The notes: generated from the letters alone by a model not told the origin. Numbered from the stretch's first letter, positions 1 through 9,873 are shown. The stretch: 62,366 nucleotides of DNA from Curvibacter soli (GCF_029211125.1 NZ_JARGEN010000036.1:1-62366), one strand, 5' to 3'. Translations and numbers: made by a program.

Positions 1-58
1 CCCCATCAATCAGCCATGCGACCCAAAACCAAGCATTTGTTTTAACTAAACAGTATTG

Positions 59-85
59 GGCTCATACCTGAATTGGAAAAGACTG
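59..85 (+). repeat. 27-bp motif with a perfect inverted copy at the right edge of the window
   Basis: These 27 bases, from the GGCTCATACC end onward, occur again as an exact reverse complement at 62301-62327. Homology stops sharply on both sides of both copies. I see no transposase next to it. It may be the end of a dispersed element. Bases 86-178 show nothing I can name. Confidence 0.7.
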
Positions 86-180
86 CAATTTGCCTATCGC
101 GTCATCGACGCGAAATGCACTCTCGCACATTGGGAATCTTCGCACAATCTGTCAGACTGACTGACTTGGCCACTTAGGTT

Positions 181-209
181 TATGTGCTGCTTAGCGTTGA
201 ACACTGCAC
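181..209 (+). repeat. Terminal fragment of a 160-bp MITE-like repeat
   Basis: This stretch matches, with about one mismatch, the right end of the complete repeat at 10551-10710, including the terminal GAACACTGCAC. Only this end is present. An open frame from the ATG at 182 runs from the repeat into the next gene, so that ATG is probably not the native start. Confidence 0.75.
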
Positions 210-226
210 CAGGTTATCGTGGCGCC

Positions 227-1009
227 GTGAACCGCCAGCCTTCCCGCCAGCCCCGCTCTTCGCCACCCCGCCGCTTCGACACCGTGGACGCCCTGCGCGG
301 CGGCGCCATCGTTTGGATGACGACGTTCCACTTCTGCTTCGACCTCGCGCACTTCGGCTACCTGCGGGCCGATTTTTATGCCGATGCGCTGTGGACCATG
401 CAGCGCACGGCCATCGTGAGCCTGTTCCTGTTCTGCGCCGGGTTGGGGCAGGCCATCGCCGTGCACCAGGGCCAAGGCTGGCCGCGCTTCTGGCGGCGAT
501 GGAGGCGGGTGGCGGGCTGCGCGCTGCTGGTGACGCTCGGGTCGATGCTGATGTTTCCGCGCAGCTTCATCTATTTCGGCGTGCTGCACGGGCTGGCTGC
601 CATGCTCGTCGTGGTGCGCTGCACGGCGGGTTGGGGGCGCTGGCTGTGGCTTGTGGGTGCATTCGCAATTGCTATGCCTTTCATAGCTGCAAGCGCTTTA
701 TCCACAAGCGCCGGGGCCGATTTTTCTGCATATTTCGATGCACCCATGCTGAACTGGCTGGGCCTCGTCACGCGCAAGCCGATTACCGAGGACTACGTGC
801 CCGTGCTGCCCTGGCTAGGCGTCATGTGGTGGGGCATGGCCGCGGGGGAATGGCTGCTGCGCACGCGGTCGGCATGGCTGGCGGCGCGGCTGCCGCGCAT
901 GCTGGCGCCGCTTGCATTACTGGGGCGCTGGAGCCTGCCGTACTACATGCTGCACCAACTGGTGCTGATGGGGGCGCTGACCGCCTGGGGCTGGGTGGCC
1001 GGCCGCTGA
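227..1009 (+). CDS. DUF1624 membrane protein (acyltransferase-like, YeiB/HGSNAT type)
   Basis: The protein has 260 residues and several hydrophobic segments. It opens with the family signature RRFDTVDALRGGAIVWM at residues 15-31 and contains a conserved FHFCFDLAHFG segment. Members are predicted inner-membrane proteins related to heparan-alpha-glucosaminide N-acetyltransferase; the substrate is unknown. I chose GTG 227 because the in-frame ATG at 182 lies in a repeat fragment; no strong ribosome site is visible for either. Residues 150-167 (around FIAASALST) are encoded by a copy of the dispersed palindrome also seen at 28.9 and 33.6 kb, which kept the frame open. A hairpin follows the stop. 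Confidence 0.8.
   Translation: MNRQPSRQPRSSPPRRFDTVDALRGGAIVWMTTFHFCFDLAHFGYLRADFYADALWTMQRTAIVSLFLFCAGLGQAIAVHQGQGWPRFWRRWRRVAGCALLVTLGSMLMFPRSFIYFGVLHGLAAMLVVVRCTAGWGRWLWLVGAFAIAMPFIAASALSTSAGADFSAYFDAPMLNWLGLVTRKPITEDYVPVLPWLGVMWWGMAAGEWLLRTRSAWLAARLPRMLAPLALLGRWSLPYYMLHQLVLMGALTAWGWVAGR
668..725 (+). repeat. Dispersed palindromic repeat inside a coding region
   Basis: The segment contains ATAGCTGCAAGCGCTT and, after a short loop, AAGCGCC. It matches in plan the intergenic copies at 28881-28944 and 33571-33626 (AGCGCTT, short loop, AAGCGCT, then or before an AGCTAT stretch). Here it is read through in frame by the DUF1624 gene. Confidence 0.6.
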
Positions 1010-1020
1010 GCCGGAAAACT

Positions 1021-1044
1021 AAAACGCGGCCCCGGGCCGCGTTT
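1021..1044. terminator. Hairpin after the DUF1624 gene
   Basis: AAACGCGGCCC is followed directly by GGGCCGCGTTT, a perfect GC-rich stem with a minimal loop, 12 bases past the stop codon. The U tract is short, so termination strength is uncertain. From 1045 to 1237 I see nothing further. Confidence 0.5.
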
Positions 1045-1237
1045 GTCGTGCATGCGCAAGAAACAGGCGGGGGTTTATCCTATTTCCGGCAGTTGAATCC
1101 CCAAAATTCGAGCAAGTGCCTGTCACGCATTGAGTTTCCATGCTTTCCAGACTCACCCATCTGGAACTGCTCTGCAGTCACGCGAAGTCTTTGGAAACCC
1201 GCATGGATATTGGGTTTCTTCAGTTTTTCGGTTGGTT

Positions 1238-1254
1238 CAACTGCCGTTTCCAGG
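1238..1254. repeat. Solo terminal repeat of the 235-bp MITE-like family
   Basis: CAACTGCCGTTTCCAGG is identical to the right terminus of the full copies at 33.3 and 52.4 kb. No other part of the element is present. It ends one base before the stop codon of the prolyl isomerase gene. Confidence 0.75.
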
Positions 1255-1255
1255 T

Positions 1256-2041
1256 TTATTCCACCTTGGCCTTGCTGCGCAGCTCCTGCTGGAATTGCGC
1301 CAGCTTCTGCTGCTGCAACTGCTGCAGGATCTGGGGCTTGACCTGATCGAGCGGGGGCAGCTTGGCATCGCGGATGTCGTCGAGGCGGATGATGTGCCAG
1401 CCGAACTGGCTTTTGACCGGCGTCTCGGTGGTCTGGCCCTTTTGCAGCTTGACCATGGCTTCGGTGAATTCAGGCACGTAGCTCGACGCGTTGGCCCAGT
1501 CGAGGTCGCCGCCCTTGGCGCCCGATCCGGGGTCCTTGGATTCCTTCTTGGCGATGTCCTCGAACTTGCCGCCCTTCTTCAGGCGCGCCAGGATGTCCTT
1601 GGCCTTGGCCTCGGTTTCGACCAGGATGTGGCGGGCCTTGTATTCCTTGCCGCTGTTGGCGGCAGCGAACTTGTCGTACTCGGCCTGCACTTCGGCGTCG
1701 GTCACCGGATTTTTCTTCTGGAAGTCGGCGAACAGTTCGCGGATCAGGATGGTCTGGCGGGCCAGCTCCATCTGGTTCTTGAAGTCCTCGGTGGCGTCTA
1801 GGCCTTCCTGCTGGGCCTGCTGCATGAAGATCTCGCGTGCGATGACTTCTTCCTTGATCTGGCCTTCGAGTTCGGGCGTGACCGGGCGGCCCGACTTGGC
1901 AACCTGCTGCGCCAGCACGTCGGCGCGGGCCTTGGGCACCGCCTTGCCGTTCACGACGGCGATGTTCTGAGCCAGGGCCGGAGCGGCCATGGCGCCTGCC
2001 AGGGCGGCCACGGCCATGCCCGCCAGAAACTTGTTCTTCAT
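1256..2041 (-). CDS. Secreted peptidyl-prolyl cis-trans isomerase, PpiC/parvulin type
   Basis: The 261-residue protein assists folding of exported proteins in the periplasm. A Sec signal peptide (MKNKFLAG, hydrophobic core, APALA-QN) occupies about residues 1-24. A SurA-like N-terminal helical part is followed by a parvulin domain with ARHILVETEAKA, FEDIAKKESKDPGSGAKGGDL and FGWHIIRLDD at about residues 130-220, then a Gln-rich tail. The start at 2041 has AGGACT upstream; the longer open frame to 2110 would place residues before the signal peptide. The gene appears to be a single unit with its 3' end touching a repeat terminus. Confidence 0.88.
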   Translation of the reverse strand: MKNKFLAGMAVAALAGAMAAPALAQNIAVVNGKAVPKARADVLAQQVAKSGRPVTPELEGQIKEEVIAREIFMQQAQQEGLDATEDFKNQMELARQTILIRELFADFQKKNPVTDAEVQAEYDKFAAANSGKEYKARHILVETEAKAKDILARLKKGGKFEDIAKKESKDPGSGAKGGDLDWANASSYVPEFTEAMVKLQKGQTTETPVKSQFGWHIIRLDDIRDAKLPPLDQVKPQILQQLQQQKLAQFQQELRSKAKVE

Positions 2042-2125
2042 GTTGAGTCCTGAGATTGTTGGGGTGGAGTGCGCTGGCGACCGGGGCGGCGCATCAGGAG
2101 AAAATGGCATGTGATCGATGCGTTG

Positions 2126-2404
2126 TCAAAGAAGGTCCAGCGCTAGCGCGTGGACGCCCTGGTCGATATATTCGCGAAGCGCATCATACACAAGGCGGTG
2201 GCGTGCCAGCCGGGGCAGGCCGGCAAACATCGGTGACGCGATGCGCACGCGGAAATGCGTGCCCGCGCCTGTGCCGCTGGCGCCCGCGTGGCCGGCGTGG
2301 GCCGCGCTTTCGTCGATCACTTCGACCAGGCTGGGCTGGAGCCTTTCGCGCAGGCGCTGCTCCAGCAGCCGCGCCGTGATCGGGGCCACGGCATCCGCAT
2401 TCAT
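2126..2404 (-). CDS. bolA: BolA family protein
   Basis: This 92-residue protein has the BolA fold signature: a first helix with [17 protein letters not shown], then [23 protein letters not shown] and [10 protein letters not shown]. BolA proteins partner monothiol glutaredoxins in iron-sulfur handling and influence cell shape under stress. Its ATG overlaps the stop of the yciB-like gene by four bases, so it is translationally coupled and is the last gene of the selO-msrB-yciB-bolA unit. An Ala/Gly-rich insertion ([15 protein letters not shown]) sits in the first loop. Confidence 0.88.
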   Translation of the reverse strand: MNADAVAPITARLLEQRLRERLQPSLVEVIDESAAHAGHAGASGTGAGTHFRVRIASPMFAGLPRLARHRLVYDALREYIDQGVHALALDLL

Positions 2405-2949
2405 GGCTCGGGCGTGTTTTCGGGCTGCCGCACGTGGCGGCCCAGGTAGACGGCTTGCGCCACCACGAACGCGACCATCAGCCCCATGCCGCCGAAGAGC
2501 TTGAAGTTGACCCAGGCAGCGGTGTCGTAGTGGTAGGCGACCCAGAGGTTGAGCGCGCCCATCATGCCGAAGAACGCGGTCCAGCTCCAGTTGAGGTTGC
2601 GCCAGATGGGTTCGGGCAGATCGATCTGCGTGCCCATGAGCGACTCGATGAAATTCTTGCGGAAAAACACCTGTCCGCCCGCCAGCACGGCGGCCATGAG
2701 CCAGTAGAGCACCGTGGGCTTCCACTTGATGAAGGTTTCGTCGTGCGCCAGCAGCGTGGCGCCGCCGAACAGCACGATCACGCCCAGGCTGACCCACTGC
2801 ATGGGCTCGACCTTGCCATGGTGCCAGCGCAGCCAGGCGATCTGCACGATGGTGGCGGCGATCGCCACGCCCGTGGCGACGTAGATGCCGGCGAACTTGA
2901 AGGCCGCAAAGAACAGGATGATGGGAAAGAAGTCGAGCAGCAGTTTCAT
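2401..2949 (-). CDS. Inner-membrane septation protein A, YciB family
   Basis: The 182-residue protein has about five to six membrane segments and the family N-terminus [31 protein letters not shown] and [21 protein letters not shown] are also typical. YciB is linked to cell-envelope integrity and septation; the molecular activity is not settled. It lies 10 bases downstream of msrB and overlaps bolA by four bases. Confidence 0.9.
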   Translation of the reverse strand: MKLLLDFFPIILFFAAFKFAGIYVATGVAIAATIVQIAWLRWHHGKVEPMQWVSLGVIVLFGGATLLAHDETFIKWKPTVLYWLMAAVLAGGQVFFRKNFIESLMGTQIDLPEPIWRNLNWSWTAFFGMMGALNLWVAYHYDTAAWVNFKLFGGMGLMVAFVVAQAVYLGRHVRQPENTPEP

Positions 2950-2959
2950 GGGGGCAGGG

Positions 2960-3370
2960 TCACTCCGGGGTGAAGTCCAGCGAAGCGGAATTCATGCAGT
3001 AGCGCAGGCCGGTGGGGGCCGGGCCGTCCTCGAACACGTGGCCGAGGTGGGCCCCGCATTGTGCACACACGGTTTCGGTGCGCACCATGCCGTGGCTGCG
3101 GTCCACGATCTCGCGGATGGCCCCCGGCACGGCCTGCGAGAAGCTCGGCCAGCCGCAGCCCGCATCGAACTTGGTGCCGGAATCGAACAGCTTGGCGCCG
3201 CAGCAGATGCAGTGGTAGCTGCCGTCGGCCCAGAAGGCCTCGTACTTGCCTGTGAAGGGCCGCTCCGTGGCGGCATGGCGCGTGACTTGGAAGGCCGCAG
3301 GCTCGGCGCCTTTCTCGGCCAGCACGGCCTTCCACTCGGCATCGGTTTTCTGGATGGGTTGGTGGTTCAT
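2960..3370 (-). CDS. msrB: Peptide methionine-(R)-S-oxide reductase
   Basis: MsrB reduces methionine-R-sulfoxide in proteins. In this 136-residue protein the two zinc CxxC pairs are at residues 54/57 and 102/105, [10 protein letters not shown] is the substrate-pocket motif, and the catalytic Cys is near residue 125 in [10 protein letters not shown] chose ATG 3370 (MNHQ) rather than the codon nine bases upstream because it forms an ATGA overlap with the selO stop. Pairing with selO suggests a redox-stress role for the operon. Confidence 0.93.
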   Translation of the reverse strand: MNHQPIQKTDAEWKAVLAEKGAEPAAFQVTRHAATERPFTGKYEAFWADGSYHCICCGAKLFDSGTKFDAGCGWPSFSQAVPGAIREIVDRSHGMVRTETVCAQCGAHLGHVFEDGPAPTGLRYCMNSASLDFTPE

Positions 3371-4872
3371 GAGGAGCAACTGATTTCTATGGAGGACGCC
3401 CAGTCGGGCGGAAAGCCGGCATGGGCGTCATGGCCGGGGTGTTCGTCATATGGCGTCGCCAGCAAGCGCTGCAAGGTCTGCAGTTCGCCGAAGTCCCGGT
3501 GCTCCCGCGCGCTGCGTATGGCCTGTTCGCCCAGGTGGTTGCGCAGCACGAACTTCGGGTTGGTCTTGCACATCAAATCGGCCGCCAGCGCTTTATCCAC
3601 CTGCGACAGGCGCTCCTGATACGATAGCATCCAGGTATCGAACGCGGCGCGGTCCAGAAACAGGTCGCGCACGTCCTCCACGGGCGCGCCGGCCACGTGG
3701 CGCGACAGGCGGCGCCAGAAGATGGTGTAGTCGGTGCGCTCGCCGGCCAGCAGCCGCAGCGTGGCATCGGCGAGTGCACCGTCCCCTGGACGGGCCTCGT
3801 CCGCCAGGCCCAGCTTGGCGCGCATGCGGGCCTCGAACGCGGCGGGGAACGCGCTGCGGTAGGCCGCCAGCGCGGCCAGGGCGGTTTCCTCCTCGCCGAC
3901 CAGCGGCAGCAGCGCCTGCGCCAGGCAAAAAAGGTTCCAGTACGCCACCTGGGGCTGCTGGCTGAAGGCGTAGCGGCCCTGGGTGTCGCTGTGGTTGCAG
4001 ATGTGGCCGGGGTCGAAGCCGTCCATGAACTGGAACGGGCCGTAGTCGATGGTCAGGCCCAGGATGCTCATGTTGTCGGTGTTCATCACGCCGTGGCAGA
4101 AGCCCACGGCCTGCCACTGCGCCACGAGCGCCGCGGTGCGCTCGCCCACCGCTTCCAGCAGCGCCGCGTAGGCGTTGCCGGCAAAGCGCCCGCCGCTGCG
4201 GCAGGCGGGGTAGTAGCGGTCGATCACGTAGTCGGCCAGCGTGCGCAGTTCGTCGACGCGGCCGGTGGCGGCGAAATGCTCGAAGTGCCCGAAGCGGATG
4301 AAGCTGGGTGCCACGCGCGCGACCACGGCGGCGGTCTCCACTTCCTCGCGCCGCACCGGCGCGTCGGAGCCGGTGACGCACAGCGCGCGCGTGGTGGGAA
4401 TGCCGAGCGCGTGCATGGCCTCGCTGGCCAGGAATTCGCGGATGCTGGAGCGCAGCACCGCGCGACCGTCGCCCATGCGCGAATATGGCGTGCGCCCGCT
4501 GCCCTTGAGCTGCACCTCCCAGCCCCCGGAGGTCTCGCCGAGCAAGATGGCGCGGCCATCGCCGAGCTGGCCGGCCCAGACGCCGAACTGGTGGCCGCTG
4601 TATACGCTGGCCAGCGGGGCGGCGCCCGCGATGGAGCGGCTGCCGGTGAAGGCATCCAGCGCGCCGGGCGCGTCCTGCCAGCCCGCTGGCAGGCCGAGCA
4701 GGGCGGCGACCTGCGGGCTCGTGCCCACCCAGTACGGCGCGGGCAGCGGCGTCGGGCGCAGCGCGGTGGAAAAGCGCGGGCCCAGCGCCGCGAAGCCGTT
4801 GCGCCATGCCAGGCCGCTGGCGAAGGGCAGGGCCGTGTCGGCGGGGCGGTCAATGGTGGCGGCAGTGTCCAT
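3367..4872 (-). CDS. selO: Protein adenylyltransferase SelO (YdiU/UPF0061 family)
   Basis: SelO is a pseudokinase-fold enzyme that transfers AMP to protein targets in redox homeostasis. The 501-residue protein shows the family motifs [20 protein letters not shown] (121-140), [10 protein letters not shown] (260-269) with the catalytic Asn-Asp pair, and DYG (276-278). It ends SCSS; the Cys at 499 matches the selenocysteine position of eukaryotic SelO. The start at 4872 gives [10 protein letters not shown]; the frame stays open to 5046 but that stretch does not look like the family. It is the first gene of selO-msrB-yciB-bolA. Confidence 0.92.
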   Translation of the reverse strand: MDTAATIDRPADTALPFASGLAWRNGFAALGPRFSTALRPTPLPAPYWVGTSPQVAALLGLPAGWQDAPGALDAFTGSRSIAGAAPLASVYSGHQFGVWAGQLGDGRAILLGETSGGWEVQLKGSGRTPYSRMGDGRAVLRSSIREFLASEAMHALGIPTTRALCVTGSDAPVRREEVETAAVVARVAPSFIRFGHFEHFAATGRVDELRTLADYVIDRYYPACRSGGRFAGNAYAALLEAVGERTAALVAQWQAVGFCHGVMNTDNMSILGLTIDYGPFQFMDGFDPGHICNHSDTQGRYAFSQQPQVAYWNLFCLAQALLPLVGEEETALAALAAYRSAFPAAFEARMRAKLGLADEARPGDGALADATLRLLAGERTDYTIFWRRLSRHVAGAPVEDVRDLFLDRAAFDTWMLSYQERLSQVDKALAADLMCKTNPKFVLRNHLGEQAIRSAREHRDFGELQTLQRLLATPYDEHPGHDAHAGFPPDWASSIEISCSS

Positions 4873-5068
4873 GCACGGATTGTCCCGCAGGCCCGCAAAA
4901 CCTCTGCGCCCCAGGGGCTTGGGCATCCAGGTGGCCGCACCTGCCGCCTTGGAGACATCCCTGGGGACAGTCCCACTGCGCGGGGGCGGATGCAGGTGCC
5001 AGAATGGCCCGTACATGCACGCCGCGCCGCGCGCCGGCCCGGCCATCCGCCATCACGAGGAGCCTTCC

Positions 5069-6697
5069 ATGCTAGGCCTGATGCAAAGACAGCCCCTGTC
5101 CATTTCGAGCTTGCTCGTCTTCGCCGAGCGCCACCACGGCGACGCCCAGATCGTCTCGCGCCGCGTGGAGGGCGACATCCACCGCTACGACTACCGCGCC
5201 CTCGCGGCCCGCGCCCGGCGCGTGGCCCGCGCGCTGGACGCCTGGAAGCTCGAACCCAGCGACCGCGTGGCCACCCTGGCCTGGAACGGCTATCGCCACC
5301 TGGAGCTGTACTTCGGCGTCAGCGGCTCGCAGCGCGTGCTGCACACCATCAACCCGCGCCTGCACCCGGACCAGACCACGTGGATTGTCAACCACGCCGA
5401 GGACCGGGTGCTGTGCTTCGACATGACCTTCCTGCCCATCGTGCAGGCCATCCATGCCAAGTGCCCCACGGTGCGGCGCTGGGTGGCGCTGTGCGCCAGT
5501 GATCGGCTGCCCGCCGGCAGCGGCATACCCAACCTCGTGGCCTACGAGGACTGGATAGTCGCGCAGAGCGACCGCTACGACTGGCCGGTGTTCGACGAGA
5601 ACACCGCGTCGAGCATGTGCTACACCAGCGGCACCACGGGCCACCCCAAGGCCGCGCTGTACAGCCACCGCTCCAGCGTGCTGCATGCCTATGGCGCCGC
5701 GCTGCCCGACGCGATGAATCTTTCGGCCCGCGACGCGGTGCTGCCCGTGGTGCCCATGTTCCACGTCAACGCCTGGGGCATTCCGTACTCGGCGCCGCTG
5801 ACGGGCTGCAAGCTGGTGTTCCCGGGGCCGGCGCTCGACGGCAAGTCGCTCTACGAGCTGATCGAGGCCGAGGGCGTGACCTTCGCCGCCGGCGTGCCCA
5901 CCGTGTGGCAGATGCTGCTCACGCACGTGAAGACCGGCGGCCTGAAGTTCCATGCGCTCAAGCGCACGATGATCGGCGGCTCGGCCTGCCCGCCGGCCAT
6001 GATCCACAGCTTCCAGGACGACTACGGCGTGGACGTGCTGCATGCCTGGGGCATGACCGAGATGTCGCCGCTGGGCACGGTGTGCAGCCTGAAGAACAAG
6101 CACCTGGACATGCCCGGCGACACGCAGATGGCCATCCGCCTGAAGCAGGGCCGCGCGATCTACGGCGTGGACATGAAGATCGTGGACGGCGAGGGACGCG
6201 AGCAGCCGTGGGACGGCAAGTCCTACGGCGACCTGCTGGTGCGCGGACCGTGGATCGTGGACCGCTATTACAAGGGCGCGGGCAGCCCGCTGGTGGATGG
6301 CTGGTTCCCCACGGGCGACGTGGCCACCATCGACGCCGACGGCTACATGCAGATCATCGACCGCAGCAAGGACGTGATCAAGTCCGGTGGCGAATGGATC
6401 AGCTCCATCGACATCGAGAACATCGCCATGGGCCACCCCGCCGTGGCCATGGCCGCGTGCATCGGCATGCCGCACCCCAAATGGGACGAGCGGCCCATCG
6501 TCGCGGTAGTGAAGAAGCCCGGCGCTGAGGTCACGCGCGAGGATCTGCTGAAGTTCTACGAAGGCAAGATCGCCAAGTGGCAGATACCGGACGACGTGGT
6601 GTTCGTCGAGGCCATTCCGCTCGGCGCCACCGGCAAGATGCTCAAGACCCGACTGCGCGGCGAGCAACTGAAGGACTACCGCCTGCCGGGGCTGTAG
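5069..6697 (+). CDS. AMP-forming acyl-CoA synthetase (medium/long-chain type)
   Basis: The 542-residue enzyme would activate a carboxylic acid with ATP and CoA. The ANL motifs are in order: [11 protein letters not shown] (185-195), [31 protein letters not shown], and the C-terminal lysine in [12 protein letters not shown] (Lys 523). ATG 5069 has GAGGAGC upstream; the frame is open far upstream but is antisense to selO there. It is followed after about 120 bases by an ABC importer of the branched-chain amino acid class, a common pairing in Comamonadaceae that suggests uptake and activation of aromatic or fatty acids. Confidence 0.9.
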   Translation: MLGLMQRQPLSISSLLVFAERHHGDAQIVSRRVEGDIHRYDYRALAARARRVARALDAWKLEPSDRVATLAWNGYRHLELYFGVSGSQRVLHTINPRLHPDQTTWIVNHAEDRVLCFDMTFLPIVQAIHAKCPTVRRWVALCASDRLPAGSGIPNLVAYEDWIVAQSDRYDWPVFDENTASSMCYTSGTTGHPKAALYSHRSSVLHAYGAALPDAMNLSARDAVLPVVPMFHVNAWGIPYSAPLTGCKLVFPGPALDGKSLYELIEAEGVTFAAGVPTVWQMLLTHVKTGGLKFHALKRTMIGGSACPPAMIHSFQDDYGVDVLHAWGMTEMSPLGTVCSLKNKHLDMPGDTQMAIRLKQGRAIYGVDMKIVDGEGREQPWDGKSYGDLLVRGPWIVDRYYKGAGSPLVDGWFPTGDVATIDADGYMQIIDRSKDVIKSGGEWISSIDIENIAMGHPAVAMAACIGMPHPKWDERPIVAVVKKPGAEVTREDLLKFYEGKIAKWQIPDDVVFVEAIPLGATGKMLKTRLRGEQLKDYRLPGL

Positions 6698-6821
6698 GCG
6701 CGCGGCGCCTGGACGGCCGCGCAAGGCTGGGGCCGGCGCTGAAGGATGACACGCCCTAAACTCGCTGGCCAACCCAGGCTGGGGGCCGCGCCGCGCCCCT
6801 TTCACCCGCTTGCCATCCGCG

Positions 6822-7775
6822 ATGAATCTAGAGCTTCTCACCATTTCGCTGCTCAACGGCGTCAGCTACGGCCTGCTGCTGTTCATGCTGAGTTCGGGCC
6901 TGACGCTGATCTTCAGCATGATGGGCGTGCTGAACTTCGCGCATGCCAGCTTCTACATGCTGGGCGCGTATGTCGCCTACACGCTCTCGGGCCTGGTCGG
7001 CTTCTGGCCCGCGCTGTTCGCCGCGCCGCTGCTGGTGGGAGGGCTGGGTGCGGCGTTCGAGCGCTACTGCCTGCGGCGCGTGCACCGCTTCGGCCCGATG
7101 CCCGAGCTGCTGGCCACCTTCGGCCTGTCGTACCTGGTACTCGAAGTGGTGCAGCTTGCCTGGGGCCGCTCCACCGTGCCCTACGGCCTGCCAGCGGCGC
7201 TGCAGGGGCCGCTGTTCACGCTGTACGGCACGCAGTTCCCGAAGTCGCGCGCGTTCATCATGCTGGTGGCGTTGCTGATGCTGGCATCCATCTGGCTGCT
7301 GCTCACGCGCACGCGCACCGGGCTGGTGGTGCAGGCCGCGCTCAAGCACCCCGGCATGGCGCAGGCGCTGGGCCACGACGTGCCGCGCGTATGCATGCTG
7401 GTGTTTGGCGGCGGCTGCGCGCTGGCCGGGCTGGCGGGGGTGATCGGCGGCAACACCTATGTAACCGAGCCGGCCATGGCTGCGTCGGTGGGCTCGATCA
7501 TCTTCGTGGTGGTGGTGGTGGGCGGCATGGGCTCGCTGGCGGGGGCCTTCATCGCGTCCCTGCTCATCGGGGTGGTGCAGACCTTTGCCGTGGCGCTCGA
7601 CTATTCGCTGGCCGGCGGCTTGCAAAGCCTGGGTTTGCCGGTGGGCGGGCGGACCTTCGGCTTTCCGGTGCTCAGCCTCACCATCGCGCAGGTGGCGCCC
7701 ATCCTGCCGTACCTGCTCCTGCTGCTGATACTGATTTTCCGGCCCAGGGGGCTGCTGGGCACGCGGGAGGACTGA
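6822..7775 (+). CDS. ABC permease of the branched-chain amino acid class, LivH type
   Basis: This 317-residue inner-membrane permease begins MNLELLTISLLNGVSYGLLLFMLSSGLTLIF, typical of LivH, and carries MGVLNFAHASFYMLGAY and VVGGMGSLAGAF. It would form the channel with the next permease. A TTG four codons upstream is possible, but ATG 6822 fits the family. It is separated by 2 bases from the LivM-type gene. The substrate is not determined by the sequence. Confidence 0.9.
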   Translation: MNLELLTISLLNGVSYGLLLFMLSSGLTLIFSMMGVLNFAHASFYMLGAYVAYTLSGLVGFWPALFAAPLLVGGLGAAFERYCLRRVHRFGPMPELLATFGLSYLVLEVVQLAWGRSTVPYGLPAALQGPLFTLYGTQFPKSRAFIMLVALLMLASIWLLLTRTRTGLVVQAALKHPGMAQALGHDVPRVCMLVFGGGCALAGLAGVIGGNTYVTEPAMAASVGSIIFVVVVVGGMGSLAGAFIASLLIGVVQTFAVALDYSLAGGLQSLGLPVGGRTFGFPVLSLTIAQVAPILPYLLLLLILIFRPRGLLGTRED

Positions 7776-7777
7776 CC

Positions 7778-9076
7778 ATGGCCGCGTCCACCCACCGCTT
7801 ACGGCTGCCTGGCACCGGGCGCATCACCGTCTGGGGCCTGTTCGCGCTGGTGCTTGCGGTGGCGCCGCTGCTGCTGCGCAGCAGCCTGGCGCTGGCCATG
7901 CTGTCGCAGACCGGCTACCTCGTCATCATCTGCCTGTCCTACAACATCCTGCTGGGGCAGGGCGGCATGCCGAGCTTCGGCCACGCCGTCTATACCGGGC
8001 TGGGCTCGTTCATCGCTGTCCATGCGATGAACATGGCGGGCCAGGGCGGGTTAGCGGTGCCGCTCACGCTCATCCCCATCGTCGGCGGGCTGGCGGGCAT
8101 GGGCTGCGCCATCCTGCTGGGCTATGCGACGACCAGGAAGTCGGGCACCGCCTTCGCCATGATCACGCTCGGCGTGGGCGAGCTGGTGGCGTCCATGGCG
8201 CTGATGTTCCCGGGCTTCTTCGGCGGCGAGGGCGGCATCGCCACCAACCGGGTGTACGGCAGGCCGCTGCTGGGCATCACCTTCGGGCCGCAGATACAGG
8301 TGTACTACCTGATCGCCGTGTACTGTTTCGTCTGTACTGCGCTGATGTTCGCCTTCACCGCCACGCCGCTCGGGCGCATGCTCAACGCCGTGCGCGACAA
8401 CCCCGAGCGGGTGGAGTTCATCGGCTACGACACGCGCCGCGTGCGCTACCTGGCGTTCATCGTGGCGGGGTTCTTCGCGGGCATCGGCGGGGGGCTCGCG
8501 GCCATCAGCTTCGAGATCGTCACCGCCGCCGACAGCATGGGCATGCTGCGCTCGGGCAGCTACCTGCTGTTCACCTTCCTGGGCGGGGCCGGGTTTTTCT
8601 TCGGGCCCATCATTGGCGCGGTGCTGCTGGTGCTCGCCACGGTGCTGCTGTCGGAGCTGACCCGAGCCTGGCTGCTGTACCTGGGCCTGGCGTTCCTGTG
8701 CATGGTGATGTTTGCGCCCGGCGGTATCGCCAGCCTGGCGATGCTGAACCTGCGCCTGGCGCGCCACGGGCGGTTGCGCCCGCTGGCATGGCTGTATGCC
8801 GGCCTTTTTGCCGCGGCACTGCTGGCGGCGCTGGGGGCCGCCGCGATGATCGAGATGCTCTACCACCTGCGGCTCGACGCCGCGCTGGGTACCACGCTGC
8901 GCTTCATGGGCGCCACGCTGGATGCCGGGGCCGCCGCGAGCTGGGCCGGCGCGGCGCTGCTGCTGGCGCTGGGCGCAGGGCTGTTCGAACACGTGCGCCG
9001 CCGCTTCATGCGGCGCTGGGACGCCATCCAGGAAGACATCGAGCTGCAGGCGCGGTGCAGGGAGGGCGCGGCATGA
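7778..9076 (+). CDS. ABC permease of the branched-chain amino acid class, LivM type, with extended C-terminus
   Basis: The 432-residue protein carries the LivM core (SYNILLGQGGMPSFGHA, then NPERVEFIGYDTRRVRYLAF and a GGLAAISFEIVTAADSMG region). About 100 residues beyond the core hold two more hydrophobic helices and an arginine-rich end, longer than the usual 300-350 residues of this family. The start ATG is 2 bases after the livH-type stop; its stop overlaps the next ATG by four bases. Confidence 0.9.
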   Translation: MAASTHRLRLPGTGRITVWGLFALVLAVAPLLLRSSLALAMLSQTGYLVIICLSYNILLGQGGMPSFGHAVYTGLGSFIAVHAMNMAGQGGLAVPLTLIPIVGGLAGMGCAILLGYATTRKSGTAFAMITLGVGELVASMALMFPGFFGGEGGIATNRVYGRPLLGITFGPQIQVYYLIAVYCFVCTALMFAFTATPLGRMLNAVRDNPERVEFIGYDTRRVRYLAFIVAGFFAGIGGGLAAISFEIVTAADSMGMLRSGSYLLFTFLGGAGFFFGPIIGAVLLVLATVLLSELTRAWLLYLGLAFLCMVMFAPGGIASLAMLNLRLARHGRLRPLAWLYAGLFAAALLAALGAAAMIEMLYHLRLDAALGTTLRFMGATLDAGAAASWAGAALLLALGAGLFEHVRRRFMRRWDAIQEDIELQARCREGAA

Positions 9077-9873
9077 CGGGCGCTGCTGCAGGGCCCCCTG
9101 CGCTGGAACTGAGGGGGCTGCGCAAGAGCTTCGGCAAGACCGAAATCATCCGCGGCGCCAACCTGACCGTTGCGCGCGGCGAGCGCGTGGCCATCATCGG
9201 CCCCAACGGCGCGGGCAAGTCCATGCTGTTCGACCTCGTCAGCGGGCGCATCCGACCCTCGGGCGGCGAGGTGCTGCTGGGCGGGCGGCGCATCGACGGT
9301 CTGCGCCCGTGCGAGATCAACCGCCTGGGGCTGGCGCGCAGCTTCCAGATCACCAACATCTTCCCCGCCCTGAGCGTGTTCGAGAATCTGCGCTGCGGCG
9401 TGCTCTGGCACCTCGGCTACCGCTATGCGTTCTGGCGCTTCCTCTCGCGGCTGCAGGACGCCAACAACCGCACCGAGGAGTTGCTGGACATGCTGCGCCT
9501 GGAAAGGAAACGCGATGTGCCCGCCATGCACCTCACCTACGCCGAGCAGCGCGCGCTGGAGATCGGCATCGCCATCGCGGGCGGCGCCGAGGTGGTGCTG
9601 CTCGACGAACCCACGGCGGGCATGGGCCACGGCGAGACGGCGCACTTCGTCGGCCTCATCCGTCAGGCGACCGAGGGCAAGACGCTGCTCACGGTGGAGC
9701 ACGACATGGGCGTGGTGTTCGGCCTGGCCGACAGGATCGCCGTGCTGGTCTGCGGCGAAGTGATCGCCTTCGACACCCCCGAGGCAGTGCGCGCCGACCC
9801 GCGCGTGCAGGAGGCATACCTCGGCGCGGGGATGGCAGCCGTCCAGGCTGGGGAGAATGCATGCTCGCGGTAG
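9073..9873 (+). CDS. ABC ATP-binding protein, LivG type
   Basis: The 266-residue ATPase has Walker A GPNGAGKS at 43-50, FQITNIFPALSVFENL (Q-loop region), a signature-like LTYAEQRALEIG at 154-165, Walker B VVLLDEP at 174-180 and the switch His at 210 (VEHDM). The residue after Walker A is Met rather than Thr. It starts with an ATGA overlap with the LivM-type gene and overlaps the LivF-type gene by 13 bases, so the four genes form one transcript. Confidence 0.9.
   Translation: MTGAAAGPPALELRGLRKSFGKTEIIRGANLTVARGERVAIIGPNGAGKSMLFDLVSGRIRPSGGEVLLGGRRIDGLRPCEINRLGLARSFQITNIFPALSVFENLRCGVLWHLGYRYAFWRFLSRLQDANNRTEELLDMLRLERKRDVPAMHLTYAEQRALEIGIAIAGGAEVVLLDEPTAGMGHGETAHFVGLIRQATEGKTLLTVEHDMGVVFGLADRIAVLVCGEVIAFDTPEAVRADPRVQEAYLGAGMAAVQAGENACSR

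Noticed and set aside
5072-6856. A long minus-strand frame opposite the acyl-CoA synthetase
   Set aside because: The plus strand carries all ANL motifs in order; the opposite frame has no motif and the composition expected of an antisense shadow.
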